Under the pieces are notes generated by a model. That model had not been told where the DNA came from. It ran no database searches and saw only the letters and a program-made list of their open reading frames with translations. From Ignavibacteriales bacterium (GTDB taxonomy: Bacteria > Bacteroidota > Ignavibacteria > Ignavibacteriales > Ignavibacteriaceae), in contig JADJNX010000005.1 in the NCBI GenBank assembly GCA_016714125.1, positions 1 to 64,000 of the forward strand: a stretch of DNA of 64,000 nucleotides, written 5' to 3'. Below are positions 9,765 through 21,029 of this stretch, in pieces (position 1 is the first letter of the stretch; every line of letters begins with the position of its first letter). Position numbers and translations under genes: made by a program.

Positions 9765-12700
9765 CTAAAACAATATACCAATAAATCCTAAAAACTTAAT
9801 CCCCGGTCTGCCTTCGTCTTTAAGTCGTTTGTTTAAGAGTTCTTCACTTGTTTGTGAGAAGTTATTGAAGTCTTCTTTGATTCGGGTGACTTCTTTTTTT
9901 ATGCTATTCAGGGCTTCGATCTGGGAGGTGGTAGGGGCTCCGAGATAACCGATGATGCCGGAATAAACATCTGCAGCTTTTTCTCTTAGTTTTGATTTAC
10001 CCGAAAGGCGGCTTTTGGAATCGGCAGCTATCAGATTTTGATATTCCTTGAATGTGCCGGATAACATATTAATCGATCCCGCCAACTTGGGACTCACTCC
10101 AGATTCTTTCAACAATTCCAGTCGAGAGATCAAATCAGATAATTTTGTGTTAAATGATGCAATCTCTTCAAGTAATGAATATGCAGTTTCCACAGTTTCA
10201 ATCTGAAGTTTACGCTCCGCAGGAGAATGTAACGACTTTGGATCGTCCTTTATTACAATTTGTGTTGTAAAAACGGTATCTTTTTTCGTGAGTTTAACTG
10301 TGTAGGTTCCCGGTGGATAAAATGGACCTGCTGCCACTTTTCCAATCAAACCCGGGTTTGCAGGTACATTTGGTACTTTTCTCCTCACGGGCCAAAGCAC
10401 TTTATTAAGTCCCTTCGACTTCCCGGCATTCAGGTCGGCAATTTTCTCATTTCGATCGTTAAACACCTCTATAAACATATCACCAAATATATGTTTTGAT
10501 TTAAGGTAGTAGGCAATCACTGCGGATTCTGATTCATTTGGTGCATAAAATGCCTGATCACCGGTCTCTTTAACACGATATCCTGATGCCTTGATGAATG
10601 CGGGTTTTGCAGGGATGAAAGTTACTTCGTTTTGAAGTACACCGGGTGTAAGGCTTCTGAGGGTTGAAATATCGTCGATAATAACCACACCTCTGCCATG
10701 AGTGGCGAGGATCAGATCTGATTCGTCGGGTTGGATTGCCATGTCCCTGATTGAAACTTCGGGGATATCTGACGGTTTAACCCAGTTAATTCCTCCATCA
10801 AGTGTGAGATACAAACCTCTGTCGGTACCCACAAAAAGGAGATTTTTATTAACAATATCTTCCCTTAAAACATAACAAAATGATTCAATTGTCCCGGAAC
10901 TGATTTTTGTCCATGATTTACCAAGATCGGTGGTTTTGAAGATGTAAGGATTAAGATCACCATTCCAATGTCCGTCAAAAACAGCATATGCAGTTTTTTC
11001 ATCGTAACGGCTCGCCTCAACATGGTAACACCAGGTGTTTTTTGGGAGACCCGGAATATTGGTTACGGTGTTTAACCACTCTTTTCCACCATTTTGGGTT
11101 ACTTGGAGGTTGCCGTCATCAGTGCCTGCCCAGATAATATTTTTGTTTTTGGGTGACTCGGAGATGGTGAAAATTGTACAATGATTCTCTGCTGTTGAGT
11201 TGTCGATTGTAATTCCGCCCGATTCTTCCTGTCGCTGTTTTTGCGGATCATTTGTCGTGAGGTCGGGAGAAATTTTAACCCAACTGTCGCCATGATCGGT
11301 TGATTTAAGCAAAAACTGTGAACCCGCATACAATACATCCTTTGCGTGAAGGGGAGAGGTAGATCGGCGTATTCCAGTTAAAACGGTATTTAACATTTAC
11401 ATCGGGGGAGTAGGGCATTATGTCCTTACTTCCCCTGAATTGTTATGAAAACGCATCAGGTTGCCACCCTGGTATTGTGAATAAACAACTTCAGGGTCGT
11501 ATGGATCGGGGATTAAGTTAAATCCATCACCGTAGGTGAGATTTTTCCAATCGGAGTTGGTTATGCCACCGGGAGAACTTGAAGGACCACGCCATGCGCC
11601 GTTATCCTGCAATCCACCATAAACATTGTAAGGGAGTTTCCCAGTCGAAAGCCACATGGTAATATTGTGAGACAGGGATATCAGAGGCGACTCGCCAGGA
11701 ATTACCTTTATCATGGAGATATAAACTCCGCCATCGGTGCCAAGATAGATGTTTTTGTTGTCAGTTGGGTCGATCCAAATGGCATGGTGATCGGAGTGGA
11801 CATTTCCCCCCGAGACAAAAGCCGATCTAAATGACTTACCCGAGTCGTTACTGACATTTAATGAAAAACCCGGTTTATAAAGTCTTCCTTTTTCAACGGG
11901 GTCGGCAACAATCAGTGCAAAATAAAATGGTCGTTCGTTGGAGAGAGAGCCTGAATACGATTTTTCCCATGACTCACCACCATTATTGGAACGATAAAGT
12001 CCATGTTGATTTGCCTCCACAAGTGCATAAATCAGATTGGGGGTGGCAGGGGAAACTGCAAGGGCTATTCTACCAACACTGTCTTTAGGCAAACCGTTTT
12101 CAAGTTTGCTCCAGCTTTCGCCACCGTTTAAACTTTTATAAAGTCCACTTCCTTTACCACCTGAGCGAAAATTCCATCCCGTTCTGCGGAAATCCCACAT
12201 TGCAGCATAGAAAATTTGCGGGTTTTGAGGATCCATTATTAACGAAGCACAACCGCTGTTTTCATCCACATAAAGGATATTTTTCCACGATTTTCCACCA
12301 TCAATTGATTTAAATATTCCACGGTCTTTATTTGCCGAGAATACAGAACCAAGAGTCGCCACATAAATAATATTTGAATTTTCGGGGTCGATAATTATCT
12401 CGGAAATATGTTGAGTGTTATTTAGTCCCATGTGAGTCCAGGTGTCGCCACCATCAGTGGATTTATAAACACCGTTTCCAACAGATATACTGTTACGAAC
12501 CCATTGTTCACCTGTTCCAACCCAAATTACATTGTTATCCTTTTGATCCATCGTAACAACTGCAGTCGCCTGGTTGTGTTTGTTAAAAACGGACTTAAAG
12601 GATGTTCCAGAATTTGTTGATTTCCAGATTCCACCTCCTGCGGAGGCAACATATAATAAATCGGGATTTTTGTTGGATGCGTCGATATCCGTGATTCTTC

Positions 12701-12827
12701 CACTCATCGCCGCAGGTCCAATAAACCGGGGATTTAATGTGCCAAGTTGTTCAGGTTTAAGAGGGAATTGAGAATAAGTTTGCGAAAAAAGGAGGACCGA
12801 CCATAAGAATAAAAGCAACGGTTTCAT
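9765..12827 (-). CDS. Large secreted BNR/sortilin (VPS10)-like propeller protein (frameshifted)
   Basis: About 1,020 codons. The start at 12827 gives a signal peptide (MKPLLLFLWSVLLFSQTYSQ). Asp-box propeller repeats follow (GGGIWKSTNSGTSF, GVYKSTDGGDTW, GIFKSIDGGKSW, GLYKSLNGGESW, GLYRSNNGGESW), as in the sortilin/VPS10 and exo-sialidase superfamily. The last 350 residues hold a beta-sandwich-like part (GPFYPPGTYTVKLTKKD) and a helical tail. There is no type IX sorting domain. Two frameshifts near 11415 and 11350 split it, and between them the frame MPYSPDVNVKYRFNWNTPIY bridges the halves. It is probably a periplasmic or surface binding protein; such proteins in this group are often miscalled glycosyl hydrolases, and I see no catalytic site. 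The leader ACCGGAGT before the start is shared with the next gene upstream. Part of its 3' end is duplicated at 6958-7140. Confidence 0.85.
9791..9973. repeat. 183-nt direct repeat, right copy (inside the BNR gene)
   Basis: The parent copy of the repeat at 6958-7140. It encodes the last part of the BNR/sortilin-like protein. In this copy the frame runs eight residues past the point where the left copy has TGA. Confidence 0.85.
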
Positions 12828-12848
12828 TACAGACTCCGGTAAATTGAA

Positions 12849-12876
12849 GGTTGTCCCCATGGGGAAGAGGACAACC
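12849..12876 (-). terminator. Hairpin between the LolA-like gene and the BNR gene
   Basis: GGTTGTCC (12849-12856) pairs perfectly with GGACAACC (12869-12876) around a 12-nt loop. It lies just after the LolA-like stop and 22 nt before the BNR start. No strong U-run follows, so it may be a weak terminator, an attenuator or an mRNA-stabilising stem. Confidence 0.45.
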
Positions 12877-12898
12877 GATCAGAAAATACTAAATTTTT

Positions 12899-13610
12899 TT
12901 ATTTAGGGAAAGCAAAAATTGTTGGATCAATTTTGGCATTTAATTCATAGGTGTCAAAGTTTGCTGAATAGATCGTTTGACCACCTGCTTTAACTTCCAT
13001 TGAATACGCCATTATTATACCTTCAACTTCTTTGTAGTTGGAAGGAAAAATTTCCATTTCAACAACAGTTCCACCCATTGTGGATTTGCTGACCTGTTTC
13101 AGGATCATATAAAGATTCTTTGTCGATGAAGATTTTAAATTCATCACCATCCGCTTTTTTAAGAAGCACTACAAAACAATCCACTCCTTCAACCTGCTCG
13201 GCAGGGAGTAATTCGGCAGTGTACCCTTTATCTTTATAATTGTACATTGCTCCATCCATATCCGCCTGCACCTTAAGACCTTTAAGCTGGTCGTTTGGCA
13301 TTTTCTGTGGATCAGAATCTCCCATAAAAGGATTGATTCCCCAACCGATGGAATCATCAAGCGCCTGAACAAGTGTCAGCCCTTGAAATACCACTTCAAG
13401 ACGCATACTTGAGGGGCGTTTAATTGTGAGCTTTATCGACATCGATTGACCCATCTGAGTAATCTTGCCTTTTGCTATATAACCCGAGACAGTTGTCAAT
13501 TTTTCCTGTCCAATGGTTTTAAAATGGTTTTGAAGAACTTCCTCGAGACTTTGTGCAAATCCTGTTGAAAACAGGGAAACAGCAAAAACTAAAAACAATA
13601 ATTTTTTCAT
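12899..13610 (-). CDS. LolA-like outer-membrane lipoprotein-sorting family protein (one frameshift)
   Basis: About 237 codons. It starts with a clear signal peptide (MKKLLFLVFAVSLFSTGFAQ) and continues LEEVLQNHFKTIGQEKLTTV, the usual opening of LolA/LolB-fold periplasmic proteins in Bacteroidota. Later strands (GMSIKL-like, PSSMRLEV, GWGINPFMGD, LLPAEQVEGVDCFVV, FKIFIDKESLY) fit the family. A frameshift near 13085 breaks it before the last 60 residues, ending in DPTIFAFPK. It is probably a periplasmic lipid or lipoprotein carrier. It lies upstream of the BNR gene with a similar ACCGGAGT leader, so the two may be transcribed together. It is divergent from the TonB receptor across 211 nt. Confidence 0.75.
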
Positions 13611-13821
13611 CGGATACTCCGGTTAATTAAAAATTCTTAATGTAAGAATAAATTAGAATACAATGTGTAAGATAACATTTACTTGAAAAAGAGTAATCAC
13701 CACTTATCATCTCGTAACACCATCTTTCAGGTATAAAAAGTCGATTATTTATTGACTGAATAATTCTTTACAAAAAATAGTTGAGTTTGTACGGTCAATT
13801 TCGAATAAACAAGGAAAATAA

Positions 13822-16184
13822 ATGAAAAAGGTGAGCACATATTCTCTATTCTTGACTTTAGTTCTAACTTTTGCACTTTATCCCAATGAAGGATCGGGAG
13901 CTGTGATCAAAGGTTATGTATATGATAAAATAAACGGTGAATCGCTGATTGGCGCCAGCATTTACCTCAAAGAAAACAAAGCCGGAAGTACCACAAATAT
14001 TGCCGGATATTTCATCATACAAGGGCTCAGAGAGGGGAAATATACCGTTGTGGTCTCATACATCGGTTACAAACCTTATGAGCAGACAGTTACGATAAAG
14101 GAGAATCAGGAAACCAATTTAAGGATTGATCTTGAACCATCTTCCTTTAAAACCGAAGAAGTTGTTATTTACGGCGACAGTATTTCACCATCCGAAAATT
14201 GTATGGAAAAGGTGTTTCGGAACTTGAACTTTCACCTGATCAAATCAACCGCATCCCAAAAGTAGTGGAAGCTGACCTGTTAAGAGCTCTTCAGACTCTG
14301 CCGGGAATAACTGCAGTTTCAGATTTTTCATCTGCGCTTTATGTAAGAGGTGGAACCCCTGATCAGAATTTGTATCTGATTGATGGTGTTGATGTTTATA
14401 ACCCCGAACATGCTTTTGGTATATTTTCAACTTTTAACACAGCAGCGATAAAAAAAGTGGAAGTCTCCAAAGGGGGATTTGGTGCAGAGTATGGTGGCAG
14501 GTTATCGTCAGTTTTGAATGTAACCAATCTTGACGGAAATCGTAACAGGACTGAGGGAGTTGTAAATATCTCACTTCTTTCAGCCTCAACAACTTTGCAG
14601 ATGCCTTTGGGTGAGATGGGCTCACTGTCGGGATCATTCCGCAGGACATATCTTGATCAAACCGTTTCAAAATGGGTGAATGAAGTACCTGCCTACTACT
14701 TTTACGATGGTAATCTTAAAGCTTATCTCGATTTGGGAGAAAATGATAAACTGACTTTAAGTTTTTTCACAGGAAAAGATACTCTCGACTACAAACTAGA
14801 CAAAGAAGCAAACGAATCATTTGCTTTTATTTACAGATGGGGAAACACAACAGGCAGCCTTAATTGGAAACACCTGTTTGGTTCAAATATCTTTATGAAT
14901 TTTTGGGTAACAGGAAGCCGTTTTTTCTCAAAAATGGATATTCAACAGCTTGGTGTGGATGAACAAAATTACCTCAATGATTATACAGTAAAATCATCAT
15001 TTGAATGGTATTTAAATGAAAACATTAATCTCAAATTTGGTGGTGAACATAAATTCCTTTCGGCAGATTACGACCAGGAATGGGATCAAGGGAAAATTAA
15101 TCTGAATCAAGACAGGCAACTTACATCAGGTTTTGCTTCGATGATTTGGAATCCCTCGGTTCTGTGGCAATTAGAAGCAGGATTCAGGTATAATCACTTC
15201 ACTTCTGATGAAACTTATAACGACATTGAACCACGGTTCTCATTAAAATACAGACTGGATGAGTCATCAAGTCTAAAATTTGCAACCGGCAGATATTATC
15301 AATATTTGAATAGAGTGCCAAGATCATTTTTATCATCCATATGGTCAACAGCGGATAAATTTAACAAACCTTCAATGTCTGACCATTTGATCCTGGGATA
15401 CCACAAACTGCTGGGTCAGGAAATTGAGTTGAGGTTGAAGTTTATTACAAAACTTACAAAAATCTGCAGTTGCTGAACAATAATCTTCCTGCAGAAATTA
15501 AATCTGATCGATTTGAGAATGGCAAAGCAATTTATAGTTCAACCGATGGGCTATACAACAAAGGTGATGGAGATTCTTATGGATTGGAATTGATGTTAAG
15601 GAAAGAAACCGGAATCGTCTCGGGTTGGCTTTCTTATTCTTATTCGAAAACAGAGTATAAATTTGACAAAATAAACTCACAAAAAATCATTTTCACCCAG
15701 ACACGACAGAAGCCATACAGTAAATGCAGTTGCAAATATCAATTTGTCATCACTTTTTGATGACAATCATTCAGAAAATCTGGCTCAGGGTGAATCACAG
15801 TGGATAACAGGTTTAAATTTTATTTATGCTTCAGGCCAACCCTTGACCACCCCGGGGTCAGCATACTATTTGAATACAGTTCCTGACTGGAAAGGAACTC
15901 CAAAAGTACCCGATAACGATCCAAGCTACTTGCTGTATCCGGGCGCTATAAACGGGACAAGGCTTCCTGCCTATTCAAGACTTGATTTCAGCTTTGGATA
16001 TGAAAAAAATTACGGATCATGGAAACTTGGTGTGACACTTCAGATATATAACATCGGTAACAGACAAAACATCTGGTTTGTCAATTACAATCAGGAGAAA
16101 TCCGGCGACACTGTAGTTCAAACAGTTAAAGAAGTAAATATGTTGCCTTTATTGCCGAGTCTCGGTGTCACGATTACATTTTAA
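13822..16184 (+). CDS. TonB-dependent outer-membrane receptor with carboxypeptidase-like N-terminus (frameshifted)
   Basis: About 787 codons joined over three frameshifts. Order: signal peptide (MKKVSTYSLFLTLVLTFALY), a carboxypeptidase-regulatory-like beta-sandwich (IKGYVYDKINGESLIGASIY, GYFIIQGL, VSYIGYKPYEQTV), a TonB plug (LPGITAVSDFSSALYVRGG, YLIDGVDVYNPEHAFGIFS) and a beta-barrel ending in VTITF with a terminal aromatic residue. It should import an unknown ligand through the outer membrane using TonB energy. The first break is a lost A in the A-run at 14195-14198, which is typical of sequencing error; the others are near 15470 and 15745. The DUF4249-like lipoprotein follows after 12 nt, as in SusCD-like or other receptor-lipoprotein pairs. 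Promoter in 13611-13821 not identified. Confidence 0.88.
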
Positions 16185-16196
16185 TGGAGAAATAAA

Positions 16197-17075
16197 ATGA
16201 AAATGAAATTAATATTATCCCTTGTTTTGATTTCCGGTTTGATGATTTTGAATGGTTGTGGTGATCCATCCATTGATCCATTATCATTCAGTTACGAGCC
16301 AAAAATTGTTGTAAATGCAATCATTTATCCGGGTGAACAAATTAACGACATTCAGATAACAAGAAATATTCCATTAAATTCTGCTGTTGATTCAAACAAG
16401 TTTATGTTGACACCCGGAGTCAACAGAGTTGTTGTTACCGTGAATGGAATACCATTGGACTATGATCCAGCAACAAAAAGTTATGGTACAGATAAAATAG
16501 TTGTTGGTTATGCATCCCTTTACAAACTTGAGGTGAGTGCCGAGATAGAGGGAAAGTTGTACTCAGCTTCTGCTCAGACAACAACTCCTACACAAGACTT
16601 TACACTGGTAAATTCGCAACTTGGCACTTTAAGGTATTCAGACCCGGTTACCCCCAAAGTTGAGTTCACCACTATTCCCGGAGTTGACTTTTATCTTGTT
16701 TCGGTGTTACCCGAACATCCGACTCTTGATAATTTTATCTTTGAAAATTCATATAACCCCAATCCCGATAGAGAAGATGTGGCTAAAGAATTAAATATTT
16801 ATGTTTTTCACTCAATCCAGGCACAAAATATCTTAACATCGTCACCTGTAAATTATGGAATCGAGATCAGGAAGTTTAACTACTGGTTCTATGATACATA
16901 TAGAGTGGTTGTTTACGCCGGGGATCAAAACTTCAGGAACTTTGTAATAACTTCACAAAATGTGAAAGATGCAGAAGGTAATTTCCACGAACCTTTGATA
17001 AATATCAAAGGAGATGGCATCGGAGTGTTTGCCTCGGCAGTTAAAAAAGTTGCATCTTTCACTATTACCAGATAG
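16197..17075 (+). CDS. DUF4249-like outer-membrane lipoprotein, partner of the TonB receptor
   Basis: 292 codons. The signal peptide ends in a lipobox (LMILNGC), so the mature protein begins with a lipidated Cys followed by GDPSIDP. The body has the beta-rich pattern of DUF4249 proteins: PKIVVNAIIYPGE, IQITRNIPL, an YKLEVSAEIEGKLYSA strand pair, and TTTPTQDF. DUF4249 genes usually sit directly after a TonB receptor with a carboxypeptidase-like N-terminus, exactly as here (12 nt apart). It probably caps or serves the receptor at the cell surface. Ligand unknown. The frame is intact. Confidence 0.8.
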   Translation: MKMKLILSLVLISGLMILNGCGDPSIDPLSFSYEPKIVVNAIIYPGEQINDIQITRNIPLNSAVDSNKFMLTPGVNRVVVTVNGIPLDYDPATKSYGTDKIVVGYASLYKLEVSAEIEGKLYSASAQTTTPTQDFTLVNSQLGTLRYSDPVTPKVEFTTIPGVDFYLVSVLPEHPTLDNFIFENSYNPNPDREDVAKELNIYVFHSIQAQNILTSSPVNYGIEIRKFNYWFYDTYRVVVYAGDQNFRNFVITSQNVKDAEGNFHEPLINIKGDGIGVFASAVKKVASFTITR

Positions 17076-17250
17076 CTAAAAAATCATTTTGATGGACAAG
17101 GTCAAGAAGTTGAGTGTTTTATTTCACACGCCGATTAAATAGCTTCCTTTACAGTCATTAAAGGTGCATTTTATTAAACTTTGTCCATTATCTTTACAAA
17201 TTACATTTAAAAAATTATTTAAAACTCATATCACAACATAAGGTAGATCC

Positions 17251-17897
17251 ATGTTTAGAATCCGTTATATCTCTCTATTAACATTTTTCATTTTAAGTTT
17301 TGCTGTTAATGCCCAGACATTTGAGGGTAAAGTTACACTTTCAATGTACGACGAAGAAACAAGCGAACTGAAACCTTTGGAATATTTCACAAACGGTAAG
17401 GATGCTGCGTTTTCGATTGAGGAGCAGGGGATGTCTGTCACTCTTATGATGAAAGAAAACAAAGTTTTAATGGTGCTTCATCCAATGAAAATGTATGTGG
17501 AGATGCTAATTGGTGAAGGTGATGTGACAAATGACTCGTCATTTAATGAAAACACCATTAAAAAAACAGGCGAAACAAAAACCATTAATGGTCTGTTATG
17601 TGAAAAATATCTTATCTCAAGTAAAGAAGATGGTGACATGGTTGCCTGGTTCACCAAAGAGATTGGTGGATTTTTCCTCTTTAAGCTTGCGGGAGTTGAA
17701 AAAAATAATGGTCCACAATTATTTAAGGATATGAAGGATTTGGCAGCACAGTTTCCTGTTTTAATTCTGAAAAAGTTGGTGACAAAGAGACCAAAGTTCT
17801 TGAACTTACAAAGTTTGAAAAGATAGATGTTCCAGACAGTATGTTTGAAATACCTGCCGGTTACAAATCGATGGAAAACAGTAATTTTGGTCAGTAA
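17251..17897 (+). CDS. DUF4412-like exported protein (one frameshift)
   Basis: About 215 codons. A signal peptide (MFRIRYISLLTFFILSFAV, then NAQ) leads into TFEGKVTLSMYDEE, followed by short strands with Met-rich segments (EEQGMSVTLMMKENKVLMVL, MKMYVEML). This matches the DUF4412 family of periplasmic proteins in Bacteroidota. A frameshift near 17770 hides the true end; in the other frame the protein continues SEKVGDKETKVLELTKFEKI and ends with YKSMENSNFGQ at the TAA 17895-17897. No function is known for the family. It is followed by the pyrophosphatase gene after 44 nt, but functional coupling is not evident. Confidence 0.7.
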
Positions 17898-17941
17898 ATC
17901 TGTAACCCAAAATCTTTCAGCAAAAATTTTAAGAGTAAAAA

Positions 17942-18626
17942 ATGCTTGATCCAAAAAAAGACCCCATCTGGAAAATGATGGGGCTCTTGTTTAAACCCCA
18001 CCCTTGGCACGGTATTCCAATTGGAGACAATGCCCCTGAAAAAGTGACGGTTTTTATTGAGATTGTTCCCACAGATACTGTAAAATACGAAATCGACAAA
18101 CAGACAGGATACCTGAAAGTTGACAGACCACAACGGTTTTCAAATGTAAGTCCATCTATGTATGGTTTGATTCCACAAACTTTCTGTGCTGAAAATGTTG
18201 CTGCTTATTGTGATGAAAAACCGGCAGAAAGGGGATCATTGGAGATGGTGATCCACTCGATATTTGTGTGCTGGCTGAAAAAACCATCACGATGGGGGAA
18301 TAACCCTGGAGGCGATACCCATTGGTGGACTAAGAATGTTGGATGGTGACGAAGCTGACGACAAGATAATCGCCGTAATGAAAGGTGACGCAATTTACGG
18401 AAACATGAGAGATATTCACGAGTGTCCACCCTCTCTTGTTGAGAGACTCAGGCATTATTTTCTGACATATAAAGATATTCCCGGTTCGTCGAAGGCAAGA
18501 ACCGAGATAACCCATATCTATGGCAGGGAAGAGGCTCATGAAGTGATCAGGCGAAGCCAGATCGATTATGAGACCCGTTTTGGAGGAATCGAGGAGATGT
18601 TGACAGAAATCTTAAGAGGGGTCTAA
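17942..18626 (+). CDS. ppa: Soluble inorganic pyrophosphatase, family I (frameshifted)
   Basis: About 228 codons. It hydrolyses pyrophosphate to two phosphates and pulls biosynthetic reactions forward. The N-terminal frame gives WHGIPIGDNAPEKVTVFIEI and KYEIDKQTGYLKVDRP, a typical family I opening. The catalytic Asp cluster (GDGDPLDICVLAEKTIT) is readable only after removing one G from the run near 18231, and further shifts near 18298-18310 lead into GGLRMLDGDEADDKIIAV and a C-terminal helix (EEAHEVIRRSQIDYE). All active-site Asp residues are therefore present at codon level. Such a gene is normally essential, so the frameshifts argue for sequencing error. It ends convergently with the sensor kinase, overlapping by four nt (CTAA). 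Confidence 0.85.
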
Positions 18627-21006
18627 CCCTTAGTTCTTCTTTTCTCGAGCTCAAATATTACACAAGTGCCCTTTCCCGGGGCACTTTCTATTTTTAAAGC
18701 AGATCCGTTTTGTTTTAAGAAACCCTTCACCAGAAGAAGACCAAGACCTGTGCCTCTTTCATTGTTTGTTCCCGGTTTTGAGGAGACAAAATCATCAACC
18801 ATTAACTGCTCAATGTCTTCTGACGTCATACCTGTACCTGAATCACATACCTTTAATACAAGATGAGAAGTAGAGTTCATCGAGACATTAATCACGATGT
18901 TTCCGTTTTTCCCTGTGAATTTAATAGAGTTACTGATCAGATTCCTTAGGATCGTAACGAGCATAAATTTATCAAACAATGCCTCAGGCATCTGTTTTGG
19001 TACATCGTTCTCGATAGTGATTCCTTTTGCTTCTGCGAGGGGCAAAATTGAGAGGATTGTATCATTAACGATTTTATTCAGATTAAGTGGTTCCTTGATC
19101 ATTGAAAAGGAATGTGACTGTGATCTTGTCCAACTCAGAATATTGTCGAGAATCTGATGTGTGGCAATCGCTGTACGTTGGGCATCCTTGAGAAGTTTAA
19201 ATTTTCCTCATTTGTCATTGTATCATAGTCATCGATAAGGATATCTGCAATGTTAATCAATAACACAAAGGGATTTCTTAAGTCGTGACCGATAATTGAG
19301 ATTAATTGATCTTTGCTGTCATTCGATTTTTTTAATTCTTCTTCGGACAACCTAAGTTTTTGCAGATAACTGAGGATGGTCTTTTCAGCAAGTTTGATGT
19401 CGGTGGTATTTGCCGCATACAATACTATTCTTTCGATTGAATCTCCATTCCCTTTCACAGGATAAAAATTCAAGTTAAAAAAGAATTCTTCACCTTTGGA
19501 ATTAGTATATGAGGCCTCTTCAATAAGAGGCAATTTTTCGTTTTTAATTCGATTTAATCGTTCATCTGTTATTTTGTCAGAGAAATCGATATCCTTAAAA
19601 CTTCTTTTGCCAACAGGTTGGTTCCTTAAAATCACCTCACCGGTATCTGCGTTAAGGAGCATAAAGGGATCGGTGACTGAATTAATCATATCCTGGGTCA
19701 CCTTGTGTGATTGTCTTTTTTGACGATAAATGACGATGAAAGAGAGGAGCAGAAGGAAAAAGATTGCTGCGATAACCAACAAAGTCATAAACCGCTTTTG
19801 GTTTTGCAAATCCAATAACTCTTGTTTTTCAAAAAGACTTTGTATCTCTTTATCTTTTAATCTGATTTCATAATCGATACTTTTTAACAGGATGTTATTG
19901 TAAATGGATTGGGTAAACAGGCTGTCGCGTCTTGATATCAATACCTCGGCATATTTCATTGCACCCTCTTCATCACCCATCTCTTTGTAAACATAAAAAA
20001 GCTCAATATAAGCACCAGTCAAGAGGTTGGTTATGTTTAATTTACCTGCAAGTCTGACAACTTCCAGAAGTTTTTCAGCAGCATCGGGGTAATGTTTAAG
20101 TCTTTTCTCATAACCGGCGAGTTTTAATAATCCGCTGCACTCTCCTCTAATATCTTTTGCGTTTTTATAGATATCAACAACTTTCCTGATTGTCTCAATC
20201 GCTTTTTCGATCTCTCCTCTGTCGGCATAAATATCGGCGTAATTGTCAAGACAGACAGCTTTTCCTGCTTCATACTTGTTTTTAACACATAATGCCAAAG
20301 CTGTGTCAAGATATTGCAGTCCTGTTTTATAATCTTTCTTTTGACGATAGATAAAAGCCAAATTTGAAAAACTTCTTGCAAGAGAGAGTTCATCTTTCAA
20401 TTGCCTTTTTAACTCAATCGAAATCCTGAGGAATGATTCGGCCTGCTTGAAGTCGCCATTCATTCTGTGAGCAAGAGAGATATTATTGTGAATCTTTGAC
20501 AATTTATCCGGGTCATTCTCAATTTTTCGATGACGAAGTGACTCGGTATAAAATACCATTGCCTGTTTTCCGTTTCCAAGGAAATAGAAAACCAGTCCAA
20601 TATAATTGTTTGCATCACCAAGAAGTGCAGGCAATTTATGCTTTTCACCAAGTTCTTTTGCTTTTAGAGCATAAGTTACTGCCGAATCATAGTTGTTTAG
20701 ATTTATGTAGTTGATGGAGAATGCGGAGTAGGCAGTGCCTTCTGCCAGGAAATCACCCTTACTTTTCGCAAATTTCACTGCCTCGGCGGCGTGAATAAGT
20801 CCATGTGCAGGATCGCGATCTTTATAGTGGTATGCGATTTGAGCCAAGAGAGCTGCTTTATCTTTTTCATCAGTTTTTGGCAGGAGCGAGAGCAACGAAT
20901 CCAGCGCCTGTGCCCGGGGAACAGAAACCAGCACGACAAAAATTAAAAGAGTAAAGTATTTGAAAGTTTTCACAGCAGCTTTAAATTTATCATTTTTAAA
21001 ACACAA
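18623..21006 (-). CDS. TPR-containing sensor histidine kinase (one frameshift)
   Basis: About 794 codons. Order: signal peptide/first membrane segment (FTLLIFVVLVSVPRAQA), six or so tetratricopeptide repeats in the periplasm (AYSAFSINYINLNNYDSAVT, SFSNLAFIYRQKKDYKTG), a coiled stretch, a transmembrane helix (FMTLLVIAAIFFLLLLSFIV), a PAS-like domain, the HisKA box (ISIIGHDLRNPF) and an HATPase domain (NLISNSIKF, DSGTGM, GTGLGLLLVKGF). The frame breaks near 19195 where one T is missing; restoring it gives FLKDAQRTAIATHQILDNI. It should autophosphorylate on the His and pass the phosphate to a response regulator. No regulator is adjacent, so it is an orphan kinase. Periplasmic TPR kinases of this kind are common in Bacteroidota; signal unknown. 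Confidence 0.88.
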
Positions 21007-21029
21007 ATTAGTACTTTTTTACATTAAAA

